A DNA stretch of 64,000 nucleotides from Episyrphus balteatus (GCF_945859705.1 NC_079135.1:122641551-122705550), one strand, 5' to 3'; shown: positions 1 through 11,807, numbered from the stretch's first letter. Notes: generated by a model not told the origin, from the letters alone. A program made the numbers and translations.

Positions 1-780
1 CTTCGCGACAGTGTCTCGTTTAATTTCAAGATCTCCTTAAAGAAAAATGCTTCAACGCATAAACGGCTCTCTATACTTTATATAGCATCCTTTAATTCCA
101 GCTTAAGAAATCCGACAACAACCAGGATTCAGCCGACAATTTTCCCACACTAATTCTGCCTGCAGACAGATTTATTTATATTTATTTATTTTTTTTTTCT
201 GTGATGCTTTGTTATAGTCTTACGTTTAGTAGAGGTATTGAAAGTTGTATATACGCGGTAGTGGATAAAAATATTATAAGAGCCCACACAACCAAGCCTC
301 TGCGAAATGAATTTAATTTATTTTATAATAAGGATATACTTCTGGCAGTTTTGTGCTTCAAGTAGATAGAAATATAAACGCGGAATTAGGACATGAAGTT
401 AAGACTGGGGCGCAATAAAAACAGAGAGCAGAAGTTTTGTGGGATGCCGAAGTATGAGAACAAAAGCACGCAGACAAGTCCTTAATTTCTTCGTTTTTTT
501 TTTTTTTTTTTGTTCTTAATTCGCAAGTTGTAGTGTGCCATAAATAAACATCTTAATAGCTGCTGAGTAAGATGTTTTAAGAGGTGAAAAATTATGAGGA
601 TAATTATTTGTGTAGGTACCTTATGTAGAAAGTAGATGTTTGTGGAAGAATTTTTATATATCCTTGTTGAAAGAAAGCTATATTGAACTAATGTTGCTGG
701 GAAACTAATTATATTTATTATAGTACAAAGTACCTACCATCACATATATTAAAATTAGGCTTTTTGAATATGAAGTGTCT
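1..780. other. AT-rich non-coding stretch
   Basis: No credible coding frame, RNA gene or repeat boundary is seen. It holds homopolymer T and A runs (for example around 495-512). Confidence 0.4.
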
Positions 781-784
781 TGAC

Positions 785-905
785 GAAAAAACCTGCGTTA
801 GTGCTTTTTCGTGACACTGATACTCGAGGCTGGGATTTGAACCCAGACTTCTAGTGTGATAGACCATTTACTAGCATGACTGGTCGACACATACTTGCCC
901 TTATC
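785..905 (-). repeat. tRNA-like sequence, probable SINE or tRNA relic
   Basis: On the minus strand an A-box-like segment (GTCGACCAGTCATGC) is followed about 45 bases later by a good B box (GGTTCAAATCCCA) at about 834-846. That is the spacing of the internal RNA polymerase III promoter of a tRNA. The acceptor ends do not pair well, so it is not a working tRNA gene. A tRNA-derived SINE head or a tRNA pseudogene fits best. No second copy in the window defines its edges, so the boundaries are approximate. Confidence 0.4.
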
Positions 906-1230
906 GTTAAAGTTGCTTAGAATGTTAAAACTTCTTATAAACTTTGTAATAAAATAAAATAAATTTAATTTTATCATTTATCTTATGAAAAATGTAAAAA
1001 AGTTCATTTTAAAATTACCTTTATTTTTGAGAACTGTTGGAGCCTTTATTTAAAAAAAATAATTTTTGTATATACAAATTTTCGAATTTTTTTCAAAAAA
1101 AAAAAAAATATTTCGTATGCCATTTTTAAGAAATTATTTTTCCACATATTCAAACAAAATTTCAAGTAAATTTATTGATATGTTTTGAAAAAATTGATTT
1201 TTCAAAAAAAAAAAATTGAAATACTTTTTG

Positions 1231-2992
1231 ACGTGATAACGTCTTATAAATCGATGACCCATGGCAGTCACCACAAAAAAGTGACGCCATTTTCTCCCGT
1301 TCCACTCTCGCACTTTCGCAGTGCGGCAAAAATTTCAATTAAATATTAAAAATAAACTATTAGAGATACAAAAATCGTTTGTAGCTTATTAGAAAGATAA
1401 TAGTCTAAAGTTGAATACATTTGAAGGCTATTAAAAAATTCCATCTTTTAATAGGGGTAAAACAAAACTGCAAAAAATTGGCTATTTTCTAAACTCGACA
1501 ATTTAAAGAGTTGAATTTTTTTTAATCGATAGGTAAATTTATTACAAGCCTGACAATGGATTTGACAAAAATTCTAGAATTTTCAAAACCAAGTAATAAA
1601 TGATTTTCTAAAACTACAGCATGAAGTAGACCTTTGAGGAAGTAGTGATTATAGGTAGATTTTTTGACAATTTGAAAAACGTCATTCGAAAGATAATAAA
1701 AAAAAAGTAAGGGGTCTAATACGGATTTTTTTTAAGTCTCTGCGTTTCAAAATATGAATTTTTGAAAAACACCTACTTATTTTGGGGTATTTTTGGGTGA
1801 TTTTTTATTTTTTTAAATTTTTTGTAGAGTTCAAAAAATTTCAAGCTTATAGAACATCTAGTCTATGACTGTGCGCATATATGTGCAAAAAATTGAATAA
1901 GGGGAAAAACAAGTTTTTGTGTCCCAAGTTTTTTGACTGTGTTTGACCGTTTTTTATTTTTATCTTTTTTTCTTCAACAAATAAATTTATAGTTAAAATA
2001 GAATAATAAATAGGACTATATCTATGCAAAATTTCAATCAATTTTGATGTCACAATTTTGAGATAACGGTAAAAAAAAGTTTTATTTTTCAACAGGTTAT
2101 ATCTTTTGATCTAGAGCAAATACAAACCTGATTTAACTTTATTGAGCATTCTGATAATATTACCTTTCATTTGGTATATTACACATAACTGTTCATTCAC
2201 TACAAGCTACACATTGTTAAATTAAAAAAACTTGCAAAATACCTCGAAACAGATGTGAAGATCTGTTGATCATGAACACATGAACAGCCAAGAGTGTAGG
2301 AAGTACCGTATTCTCAGTTTGAAATGTAGACATGGTTGGCTTTAAAAAATTCTAACTTTTTTTCTAGGCATAGCAGAAATAAGATTGAAACGTCATTTGA
2401 AAGGTGAAATAATGAGCTTTCACATGATATAAAATTTTGTATAGGTTGTCATTGAAAAAATTGATTCAATAGCGTGAGAATATAAAATTATATGCTTTAT
2501 TTTAGCTTTTTTTGATGAAAATTGATCGAGTTCAAAAAATTCTAGCTCGTTTTTTAGATGTCTAATGGACATGATCGATATACATATTTTGAGCTGAAGC
2601 AATAAGCTTTCAGGTGGTATAAAATTTTGTATAGGTTGTTGCATCGAAAAAATGGATTTTTGGTCGATGGAAGTGATTTTTTCACTTATTCATAAGAAAT
2701 GATTGTTTTTAATAAATTATTTTAATACTTTTTTCACATTGTAAAAATTCAAAAATGGTTTTATTCTTTAAAAGCAATTTTTGGCTTTTTTTGTAAGCTT
2801 TAAAAGTAAAAAAAATAATATAATGAGAAAAGAAAAAAGGTAATTATTTTTAAGCTTTTTCTTGTAAATTATGATTGTTTGAAATAAATAAACGCTTCAA
2901 TTGACTCATTTCAAACAAAAGCACACAACCTGTTTTTATACGACGTTATGACGTAAAATCATCGTCCGTAAACCGGCTTTACAGACAACCTC
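1231..2992 (+). repeat. Dispersed repeat family A, full-length copy 1
   Basis: This ~1.76-kb unit recurs at 48481-50259 (reverse) and 54788-56536 (forward), with diverged partial copies at about 16440-17560, 19676-20330 and 45240-45760. It opens with ACGTGATAACGTC and, about 45 bases before its shared end, carries the inverted form of that motif (here with one change), so it has short inverted terminal sequences. The far end is GGCTTTACAGACAACCTC. A shared internal landmark reads TTATATCTTTTGATCTAGAGC-like at about 2097. No protein is encoded. It is probably a non-autonomous mobile element; the superfamily is not recognised. Confidence 0.65.
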
Positions 2993-3710
2993 TTTTTTTA
3001 AAAATCCAAAACTGACTTTTGTGAAATTTTTCTAAATTATAAAATTTAAACTCCTAAAACGTTCTTGCACAAACATTTACGTTGAAAACAGTTAAGTTCT
3101 CTACGAGAAAGTCAGAAATCAAGAAAACCGTTCAATGGCAGGTATACCGTTGATAACAGTCCCAAAAATATTTTTTTACATCAAAAGTAGCACCTTTTAT
3201 ACCACAGTACATACATTTATTTTTTTTATCACAATCTATAGAACTGTTTTTGAAAAAAAAAAACAACTTTTTTTTTATGTCATATTGCAAATAGGTACCG
3301 TTACTTTTTTTTTTTTGAGAGAACTAGGTATTAAAATAAAATTGGCATCCGTTTTTGTGGATGGAAATCACTAATCAACATCTAAAACCGAGATTTAAAA
3401 AAAATCAATGTCTCGTTTTCAAAAATTTTATTTAAAAAAAAAAAAAACTTTTTTTTGTACGAATAACGAATGCATTATTTGATAAATGTATATTATAGTA
3501 CCTAACCTATATCTCAAGTAAAAAATATTGTAAATCAAAGTAAACAAAATATCCTAACCTAATAGAATAGCTACATCCTGAATCTAGGAAAAGTGAATTA
3601 TCCTTTTCTGGCAGCAGCATGTTTGATAACATTTGCCAAAGAAAAATTCGTAGGTACCTTCCTGGGTTTGTTCTGGATTGTGCTTCAAAATTTGTTACTG
3701 TCGTCGAGCT
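2993..3710. other. AT-rich non-coding stretch
   Basis: Only short chance ORFs and poly-A/poly-T runs are seen between two repeat elements. Confidence 0.4.
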
Positions 3711-4410
3711 ATTTAGTCCAGTAAATAAAGGAGTTTTACCCTACAAAAGGTCCGGTAGTTCTAAATTTTTGGTATGTTGTTAGGTATGGTTAGTAGATAG
3801 AAAAACCAAATTTCCACAACCACGCCCCCTCCGCCCCCTTCAGGATTGCCGAAAAACCATAGAAATCTGGCACTTTTTTCACTTTTATGCCCATAACTTT
3901 CTTCTGGTGCATTTTATTGAAAAAAAGTTGTTGGTAGACTTGTAGAAAACATAATTTCCTACGGAAATGACCTTGGTAGTATTTTTATACAACCAAAAAC
4001 AAAGAAGTTATGAAGCTTCCAAAAACATATAAAATTTTGAATTTTGCAATATTTTCAGTTTTTTGTCACTTAACGATGCTATAACTCTTTAACAATTGAC
4101 TTTTACGAAAAAGTCTTCATAATCAATCTTATAGACAATTTAATTACCTAAAATAAAATGCAAACCACTTTGATTTTGTGAATCAAATAACCGAGTTAGG
4201 GCTAAAATAGTAAAAAAGTATTTTTGATAGTTTTCGACACTTTTTGAATTATCCATTAAATGAAGGATTTGTATCGCACAAAAGGTCGGATGGTTCTTAT
4301 TTTATATTTAAACAGGTTTTAATGGTAGATTGAAAAAAAAATTCTTAGCCACGCCCCCTCCGCCCCCTAACCATACTCCAAAAACCAACTCTGCATTTTT
4401 TCAGTTTTAG
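3711..4410. repeat. Left arm of the 3.6-kb inverted-repeat element
   Basis: Reverse complement of about 6627-7334. The outer part reads TTTAGTCCAGTAAATAAAGG, mirrored at about 7314-7334. The inner edge is the motif CTGCATTTTTTCAGTTTTA. Confidence 0.7.
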
Positions 4411-4482
4411 GAAGTTTCATACATGAGTTGATGAGTTGACAAGTACTATTGAAGGAGGTTCAGCCTTATTGCTATATACAAT

Positions 4483-4734
4483 AGGGTGGTCCTTAGGAAC
4501 AAAAAATTGGCGACGCCCCCTAGAATGGTTCCAAATCAGGAAAAAAAGACCTATTTTTTTCAAATTTTTATTCCTAACCCTTCCTGACCATATTTCATTA
4601 AGAAGTTTATATCAAAAATCCGCCATTTACCCAACACTGGACACAGAATATCGCCCTGCTATACCTAGTAATTTCTTATCAAAATAGGGCCAGGAATTGT
4701 CAGAGATAAAAATTTGAAAAAATAGGACCACCCT
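4483..4734. mobile_element. MITE with AGGGTGGTCC terminal inverted repeats, copy 1
   Basis: The unit begins AGGGTGGTCCTTAGGAAC and ends GGACCACCCT, a 10-bp perfect terminal inverted repeat about 250 bp apart. It shares GACGCCCCCTAGA-TGGTTCC, AACACTGGACACAGAATATCG and flanking sequence with the copy split by the retrotransposon at 31779-40556. It is non-coding. It sits inside the spacer of the 3.6-kb long-inverted-repeat element and so inserted after it. No clear target duplication was found. Confidence 0.65.
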
Positions 4735-5189
4735 AATATACAACTATCAATCGATAGTTGATACAAATTAAATTTTAATATCTTATTACTTAATTAAAAA
4801 AAGTTTGGTCCTAGTCGTTATAAAGAAATCTAATTACAAAATTCCAGTTGACCAGTTTTCCTATAATTTTGGTTTAAAAATCCCAAATTTCAGTATTAAT
4901 TTATCAACAATCGATTGACAGTTGTAAATCACAATACGGGTGATTATAAAATTGATAATAGAACAGTCAAATCCTGTTTGCCGAAGAAGTATGGAGAAGG
5001 TTAAAAGGTTGAGAGTAGTCAAAGCAGCTGCAGGCACAGTTTTGGAAGTCATTCGGTCATAAGTTTACAATACAGATGAGTACCCATCCTCTATTTTTTG
5101 AAACTGTAATACTGAAGAATAAGAGTGGATAAATGGAAAAGGAAATGTTTGACCTTATCCCATGCTGTTAAAGCTGCTGCTCGTCCCCG

Positions 5190-6165
5190 ATCCTTCCTTT
5201 CCCCCCTTCTAACAGGAATAAGTGTATATGTATAGGAAGGTCCTAAGCTTCTTATTGATATGATTACATCCCTTGGCTTTTCATCAAATCACCACGAGGC
5301 CCAGCTACTTTAAGTTTCTACTATCATGCAACCACAACCACCCCTGATTCAACTCGAACGTACGGATGCTTTCTTACAATTGCGCCAGATTAGTATCTAA
5401 AGCAGGTACCATAGAGCTTCAAAGATTGAGGAAGACATCGACTTACTATACCTAGGGCCGAGAACGTGTACCTTCGAAAACCTGGGAGGATCAATTTATC
5501 TGATGAATTCTCATTTTTCACATTCAATTCTATGGAGAACGTCTTACTCATTCATGCCATAAGTGAATGTGACACCACCTCAAACATCTTTGGTTTCGGA
5601 AAAAAACAAATTTTGCAAAATGTTTCAAAAACCCCTCTGCGCTTGAAGTTGCAGAGAAGTTAAGGACCCAAATGCCAGAGTTCAGAAAATATCGGAGAGG
5701 GAAGAACATATCTTGTTGGCTTTATATGGAGAGGACAGTGGTCAATCTCTAAGCTCTCTTCGATATTTCAAATTTATGAGCAGTTCAACAAAACTTAATT
5801 TGTACAAACTACCGCCTACAACAGATGCAGCACATTTTCATTTCCTCCGGACTTATTACCAGATCATGGCGTAGATGGGTATTGAGAAAAATCCTTTGGA
5901 ATGGAGCTGGACGAGAGGATGCCACGTATTGCAACCCATTAAAACTGTGCAAGATCCTGCTCCCCAAAAATTGATGAAAGCTGTGTCATGCAAATACCTA
6001 TGTGCCTAGATGCATGGGAGCTGGCAGATGCAGGAAAGAGGGACTTAAATGGTCCACATTCTGTAAGTTTTGCTGTGGACAATCCTGTCAAAATCGTCCA
6101 CATGAATTTTTTATGAAGATGACGACGAAGAAGATCAGATATCATCGATCAATTTGAAGAAAAAT
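5190..6165 (+). pseudogene. Decayed gene of an uncharacterised multi-copy animal family (GCDTTS motif, Cys-rich tail)
   Basis: Fragments in all three forward frames line up in the order of a protein family I recall as a repeated, uncharacterised family in insects and cnidarians. In order: LIDMITSLGF (from 5251); VYLRKPGRINL (5466) leading to HAISECDTTSNIFGFGKK (5553-5606), which matches the usual HALTGCDTTSA..GKGK block; LYGEDSG...SLRYFKF (about 5725-5775); LPPTTDAA.FHFLRTYYQ (5809-5865); and a Cys-rich tail, CMGAGRCRKEGLKWS..C..CCGQSC (about 6011-6095), followed by acidic codons. In-frame stops occur at about 5311, 5661 and 5872, and frames change near 5690 and 6000, so it is dead. Its place between long inverted arms suggests it was carried by the transposon. 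The molecular function of the family is not known to me. Confidence 0.6.
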
Positions 6166-6626
6166 TCAACGAAGCCAACTTTTCTCATAATTCACCATCT
6201 TCAACTCCACCTATTACTCCTATATTTCCCCACCTGCTACCCCTGCCTCTCATACCCCAATTCTTTTACATTCGTCCAAAGCCCACCGCTTTATAAGCGC
6301 ATGAGATATTAAACTAGGTTATTAAGAAATATGACTTTTATTAAATAAAAATACTTACTATTACCTGGTTCTTATCAAAAGATGAAAGTTGTATTCATGA
6401 AAATGAATTCCTTACAAAAGGATTTTTGGCTAAAAATTAAAACTTAGGAAGTTATAGCGCTGTAAACAGGTAAGAAACTGAAACTAAAGAAAATCGAAAA
6501 TTGTAACTTTTTTCAAATATTCTTAGTTTGGTGGATATTGGATGTGCAAGTTGTAGAAAGTTTTGTGTTCTACAATTTTGCACATTAATTTTTCACATAA
6601 CCAGAAGGGAGCTATGGGCATACGGC

Positions 6627-7334
6627 ATAAAACTGAAAAAATGCAGAGTTGGTTTTTGGGGTATGGTTAAGGGGGCGGAGGGGGCGTGGCTATGAATTTT
6701 TTTTCAATCTACCATTAAAACCCGTTTAAATATAAAATAAGAACCACCCGACCTTTTGTGCGATACAAATCCTTCATTTAATGGATAATTCAAAAAGTGT
6801 CGAAAACTATCAAAAATACTTTTTTACTATTTTAGCCCTAACTCGGTTATTTGATTCACAAAATCAAAGTGGTTTGCATTTTATTTTAGGTAATTAAATT
6901 GTCTATAAGATTGATTATGAAGACTTTTTCGTAAAAGTCAATTGTTAAAGAGTTATAGCACTGTTAAGTGACAAAAAACAGAAAATATTGCAAAATCCAA
7001 AATTTTATATGTTTTTGGAAGCTTCATAACTTCGTTGTTTTTGGTTGTATAAAAATACTACCAAGGTCATTTTCGTAGGAAATTATGTTTTCTACAAGTC
7101 TACCAACAACTTTTTTTCAATAAAATGCACCAGAAGAAAGTTATGGGCATAAAAGTGAAAAAAGTGCCAGATTTCTATGGTTTTTCGGTGATGCTGAAGG
7201 GGGCGGAGGGGGCGTGGTTGTGGAAATTTGGTTTTTCTATCTACTAACCATACCTAACAACATATCAAAAATTTAGAACTACCGGACCTTTTGTAGGGTA
7301 ACCCCCCTTTTTTTAGCTTCATTTATTGGACTAA
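6627..7334. repeat. Right arm of the 3.6-kb inverted-repeat element
   Basis: Reverse complement of 3711-4410. It carries the mirrored GGGGGCGGAGGGGGCGTGG blocks near 6671 and 7200. Confidence 0.7.
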
Positions 7335-8130
7335 TTGTTATTCCCTTAACATTTTTTCGTAAAACATTAGACCCGGATAATGACGACACAATTCTTTTAT
7401 TTTTTTTTTTCCATGTTATTGTTTTCTGTGTGTTATTATTTTTTTTCTATTTTTTTGCAAAAAAAAAAACAGACGGTACAAATTCCTCGACTTTTTCCAG
7501 AGGCAAACTAAACTCCGTACTTGATATTCATACATGCGGCAGCAATATGTTCCTCCTCTTTATATGGGTTAATAAAATTGAAACACACCGAGACAGACCA
7601 ACATACCAAAGGATATTATAAACCGTTTAAGGTATACCTTTAAATATGAGAGTGTGTGTGTGCACTGTGCAGGCACGACGAATAGAGTGTTGTTGGTTTG
7701 GATGAGAGCTGGTATATCGTAAACCACATATTTGTGGAGCCAACACAAAATGTGTTCCAAAACAAAAATTTTAAAAGAAGAGAAAAAAATGAAAAAAAAA
7801 AAAATAAAATAAAAAATGTGGATTTAATGTTGTGGTGCCAGGTTTTTTGTTGTTGTTATTTGTTTTTGTAGAAAATTGTCATTATTTTTGTATTAGGGTA
7901 CAAAATTTAAGAATATTAATATTATTAATATTTATTAAAACAAAAAACTTTAAAATTTTTTTTTTAATTCATATCAAGTAATAATAAATGCCCATATAAC
8001 CAGGAACTACTGTACACAAAAATTTTCTAAGAAAATCTCGCTTAGGTTCAAACCGCCTTGATAACCCGACGTTGATATAATGAATCAATATTTATTTCTA
8101 TTTTTTTACATCGTATTGCACTTCCTATCA
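7335..8130. other. AT-rich non-coding stretch upstream of the small peptide gene
   Basis: Long A and T runs with no credible ORF. The last ~60 bases would hold the promoter of the peptide gene; no consensus TATA box lies at -30 of its initiator. Confidence 0.35.
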
Positions 8131-8131
8131 A

Positions 8132-8136
8132 TCAGT
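8132..8136 (+). promoter_or_regulatory. Candidate initiator (TCAGT) of the peptide gene
   Basis: TCAGT is the arthropod core-promoter initiator. Here it lies 20 bases upstream of the ATG at 8156, giving a short 5' leader. A five-base motif is weak evidence alone; its place before an ORF with a signal peptide and polyadenylation signals raises its value. Confidence 0.35.
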
Positions 8137-8155
8137 GATTTTAGTTCTTTACAAA

Positions 8156-8368
8156 ATGTTTTCCCCATCGGTTGTGTTCGTTCTTATCGCTATCATTACA
8201 ATTGCGACCATTTGTGATTCTAAGCCTGAGCATACTCAGAATACGCCGAAAAATTTAACAGCAACAAGTATTCAAGCCATCGGTGGAACTAGTAGAATGT
8301 TGTTAACGAGTCAAAAACGATGTCTTCATGTCGACCATAGAGGGCGCTGTAGACAGAGAGAAACTTAA
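8156..8368 (+). CDS. Small secreted cationic peptide precursor, 70 residues, unrecognised family
   Basis: The ATG at 8156 opens a 70-codon frame. A GTG 21 bases upstream is not a likely start. Residues 1-20 form a classic signal peptide (MFSPSVVFVLIAIITIATIC). A hydrophilic spacer runs to about residue 53. A KR pair at residues 54-55 precedes a 15-residue tail, CLHVDHRGRCRQRET, rich in Arg and His with two cysteines that could form one disulfide. The layout is that of a neuropeptide-like or immune-peptide precursor: signal, spacer, dibasic site, small disulfide-bonded peptide. It is intronless. A TCAGT initiator lies 20 bases upstream and AATAAA signals 24 and 40 bases downstream. I do not recognise the family. 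A chance ORF is possible, but the combination of signals argues against it. Confidence 0.55.
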   Translation: MFSPSVVFVLIAIITIATICDSKPEHTQNTPKNLTATSIQAIGGTSRMLLTSQKRCLHVDHRGRCRQRET

Positions 8369-8391
8369 AAGATATTGTCATATATTATTCA

Positions 8392-8413
8392 AATAAAATA
8401 AAAATTCAATAAA
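8392..8413 (+). terminator. Polyadenylation signals of the peptide gene
   Basis: Two AATAAA hexamers at 8392-8397 and 8408-8413, shortly after the TAA stop at 8366-8368, fit a compact transcript of about 300 bases. Confidence 0.4.
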
Positions 8414-8589
8414 ACATGTTAAAATATACTTTAATTTAAGGTTGGACATTTTGAAATAACCTAGAAGTGGAGTAAGATAAGTTCACTGTGGCGTATACGT
8501 AACTTTATTTTTTTATCTACTTACCAATAAATACCTAAAATAAAAGATATTTAAATACATTTTTTGTAAACCTTTATCTAAAGACCACA

Positions 8590-8885
8590 ATAAAAGTTAC
8601 AAGGGCGATAAAAGCAGTGAAAATGACAAAAGCTACAATTGCGACAGACAGAGCGAATAACGACGAGAACGACAAAAACGACGAGATCGAAAAAACCGAC
8701 AAATGCGACGAGTGTGACAAAAATGACATACATAAGTGACAAAGGCAACAAAAGCAATAAAAGTGACAAGGTTGATTGAAGCGGCAACACGATAAAAGTT
8801 AAAAGGGTGACAGTAGCGAAAAGAGTGACAAAAGCGACAAGGTCAGAAGAAGTTTCAAAAGCGACAAAAACGACGGAGTCGCTTG
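8590..8885. repeat. Degenerate GACAAAAGC-type short tandem repeat
   Basis: About 290 bases are built from 3- to 9-base variants of GACAAAAGC, GACGAGAAC and GACAAAAACGAC. Codon-like periodicity keeps frames open on both strands, which explains the short ORFs found here (for example 8578-8790 reverse and 8807-9175 forward). It is a decayed microsatellite or minisatellite; there is no sign of a real protein. Confidence 0.6.
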
Positions 8886-9654
8886 AGAATATTATTCAAA
8901 CAAAAAAAAAAAAAACAAAATCCTTAAAAAAAACACACATCTACCTCTCATCTCATTTTGATAGCCCCCGTTACCGTTATTATTTTTCGTTAATATTTTC
9001 AAGCACTCCCTTTCCACCCAAAACTATTTGTGAATTTATTTTTGACCATGTTGGTAATTGCCAAATGGTAATTCACAGTACATTCGTTCCACACCCATCT
9101 GTATACGTGTATATAGCTCCACTTAAACATTTAGTTGCGGCAATAAAACTTTATGGCTTAATAAAAATATTTTGAGCCTTTCCATGCAACAACCAAAATA
9201 TAAGTACAACAACAACTACAGAAACACAGCACCACCAACCAAATCTCCAATGGGCTTTTATCCATAACAAAATTAGATTTCCGGCCAATCCACCCGCCCC
9301 GAACGACGCACGACGAAATCCGTTTTGCTTTGCTTCACCAGAACCCAAAGTCCCACTGGGTAAAATGCTGCTAGTGCCACCATCGCCGCCGACATTGTCG
9401 AATTCTCATCGACAACGATGAGTGCCACCTCGGATTTTTTTTTATTTTTATATTTCATTATTTCAGATACGTCGGTGGTTAAGGTAATTCCATTTTATTG
9501 CACCCTTGCATATAAAAATACAGAAAAAAGAATCAAATAAACAACATCCTCAACTTATTCATGTATAGGTACATTGTGTATAGGTTCGGTTAATATGTGT
9601 GTACACATGTGTCAAGTGTTGTGACTGTAGATTTGTTGTCTGAAAGTGTTGCCA

Positions 9655-10110
9655 AAAATCACTTAGCTACATGTTGCTGAAACATTTTAAATAATTTCAT
9701 TTAAATAAATAAATAATTCACCTCCATATATACCTTGGCTTATATTAAACAAAATTAAGACTAGATTTTCTAGCTCTTAGACCTCTCTCTTAATTTTCTT
9801 TTATCTAAGTTCCAAGCTACATGTTGCCAGTCAAAAAAATGTTTATAAAGGATATTCTTATCAACAAAAAATTATTGTCAGTTAAGACATCCTATATTTT
9901 CTTATAGCCTTCAATTTTCTTGTTTCCAATGACTTTCTGTCTTCTCAAATCATTTAGCAATATGTCTCTGCAACATTTTAAATAATTTCAACTCCAACTT
10001 TGGCTTATTTTAAACAAAGTTTAAGACTGGATTTTTTAGCTCTTAGACCTCCCACTTAATTTTTGTGTGACCAGACTCTAAGCAACATGTTGCCAGTCAA
10101 AAAAAGTTGC
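9655..10110. repeat. Two-copy imperfect tandem repeat, period about 270-290 bp
   Basis: Blocks near 9661-9835 and 9950-10105 share, in the same order, ACATTTTAAATAATTTCA, TTGGCTTAT-TTAAACAAA, TAGCTCTTAGACCTC and CATGTTGCCAGTCAAAAAAA. The two copies differ by substitutions and small indels. No coding content. Confidence 0.5.
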
Positions 10111-11785
10111 TAACAACATTTTTTAAAAAATTTTCTTTTCATCCAAATTCAAAGTTGATGCAATTTCTTCTTGTTAAACATATTTAAAACTTGTTTAGTC
10201 CCATGTTCCCACAGACGAGACTTAACTTCACTTTCAACACCCTGAAGTTGGCTATAGTTTCATATTAACCATACAATTTTAATATTCAACTGGCATCACT
10301 GAGCTAACCTGGCTGGCTGGGCTGACTTGGCTGGCTGTTGAATTTTTCGCTACACAAGACTATTGCGAATTGGAGCGGGAAATATTGAGTGGGTGGAAAG
10401 TTTTTGGGGTGGTGGTGGTGGTGATGCTTAATACCCTTTTTACCCCGCAGGAGTCTGGAATGCGATGCAAGGCACGGAATTAATTAAATATCTACCTTTA
10501 CACTACGCGCGTGCACGAATCCAAGTTCAACCAGCCATGAAGCCTGCCGCGTTCCAATCAATCTTCAATTGGATTTGCCTTTTTCCTGTACTTTTATTAT
10601 TATTTATATTTTTTTTGTTGCTTCTTTTCTGGTTTTAAGGGTATTTTTTGAATGATGGGCGCGATGATTGTGTGTGCGGGAGAGAAATCGATTATATTCT
10701 ATATATCTGTACGGTATTTTGTGTAGGTATTGCATTTTTGCTAGATATATTTTAATGTGTTCATCCTCTGCACCACTTTGAATATATGGAGTACTATAGA
10801 AGTTTTATAGGAATGCATAATCCAAAACAACAAAATAAAATGTAAAAGAAGTGAATTGGTGCTCACAATGAAGTCAACAAGGTGTATAGGATATATTGGT
10901 TTGGGGTGCAGCTATTTCGCAGATAATTTTAGATTCTATCGAATCTATTGAGTACATTGTGGGTTGGGTATGTTGGTATGGAGTGTTTGTATTTAAGAGT
11001 TAATGGGAGTTTGGGAATTTAGCTTGTTTGTTTATAGCTTGATGATGACGATGATGCCCTGTATTCTGTAGTTGAGATTAAAGGATTGTTTGCTCTGATA
11101 AATAATAAATTGGTGCTCGGGAGCAACAACAACATAACGATCATAAAGGGAACTTGCTATATTAGGCCATTAAAACAAAGCAAGGTCTTGTCGAAATATG
11201 GATGGAAACTATTGGAATTAGTATAAATTAGGGGAATATTGTAGAGTGCTGAAAAATGAACTTTAAGTTCTGGTTTTACTTAAATTAATGAAAGAAAAGG
11301 AAAATAAAAACAACGAAGTTTTAAGGTTTCTGGATGTAATGAATCGGCTTAAAAAACGTATAAGAAAAAAAGTTACGTATACGCCATATTGACCAATTCG
11401 GTAATTTTTCTAAATATTAAGTTAACAATCCGTAAGCCAATGCGAATGGGATTCGAAATTCTTGGTTTGAAGTTCTGAAGTATCGTTTCGTCCAATTCTT
11501 TTCGATAAGGAAGCATGGGTGACAACTTTATTGCCTTCGCAAAAATTGGGCTTAATAAAAAGTTTTCTTAATAGAGGAGAGCCTTCCAATTATTTGTGCC
11601 CTGATCATTGGCATCAAAAATTTAAAAAAAGGGGTTGGGGTCAAAATTCGCCGCGGTCAAAATTCTTTTGTCAAAATTCTGATTTAAAATTTCTGTTTTA
11701 CAAAATTCTGCAAAAAAATTAATAAAAAGTTTAGAAAATGCTAAAAAAATGCGCACTTTTGTACATTTTCCAAGTCATTCTTCTT
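10111..11785. other. Non-repetitive, non-coding stretch
   Basis: No gene is seen. A short GC-richer patch at about 10380-10560 includes a GGTGGT microsatellite near 10410. It could be regulatory, but nothing specific is recognised. Confidence 0.35.
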
Positions 11786-11807
11786 TGCGTTTTTTAGCAT
11801 TTTAGTA

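Larger units (their letters stand above)
3711..7334. mobile_element. Long-inverted-repeat DNA element carrying a decayed gene
   Basis: Two arms of about 700 bp, near 3711-4410 and 6627-7334, are reverse complements over almost their full length with scattered mismatches. Each arm contains two blocks of CCACGCCCCCTCCGCCCC in matching places. Between them lies ~2.2 kb with a MITE and a degenerate coding region of a multi-copy animal family. Long arms around one coding region suggest a DNA transposon with long terminal inverted repeats, in the manner of Foldback-type elements. I could not define a target-site duplication, so the exact ends are uncertain. The mismatches between arms indicate an old insertion. 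Confidence 0.65.

Noticed and set aside
8807..9175. 122-codon forward ORF
   Set aside because: Its first third is the GACAAAAGC repeat and the remainder has no motif; openness is explained by the repeat.
9474..9490. Possible 17-base microexon after a polypyrimidine tract and AG, before GTAATT
   Set aside because: Splice-like signals this short occur often by chance and no flanking exon is visible to join it to.
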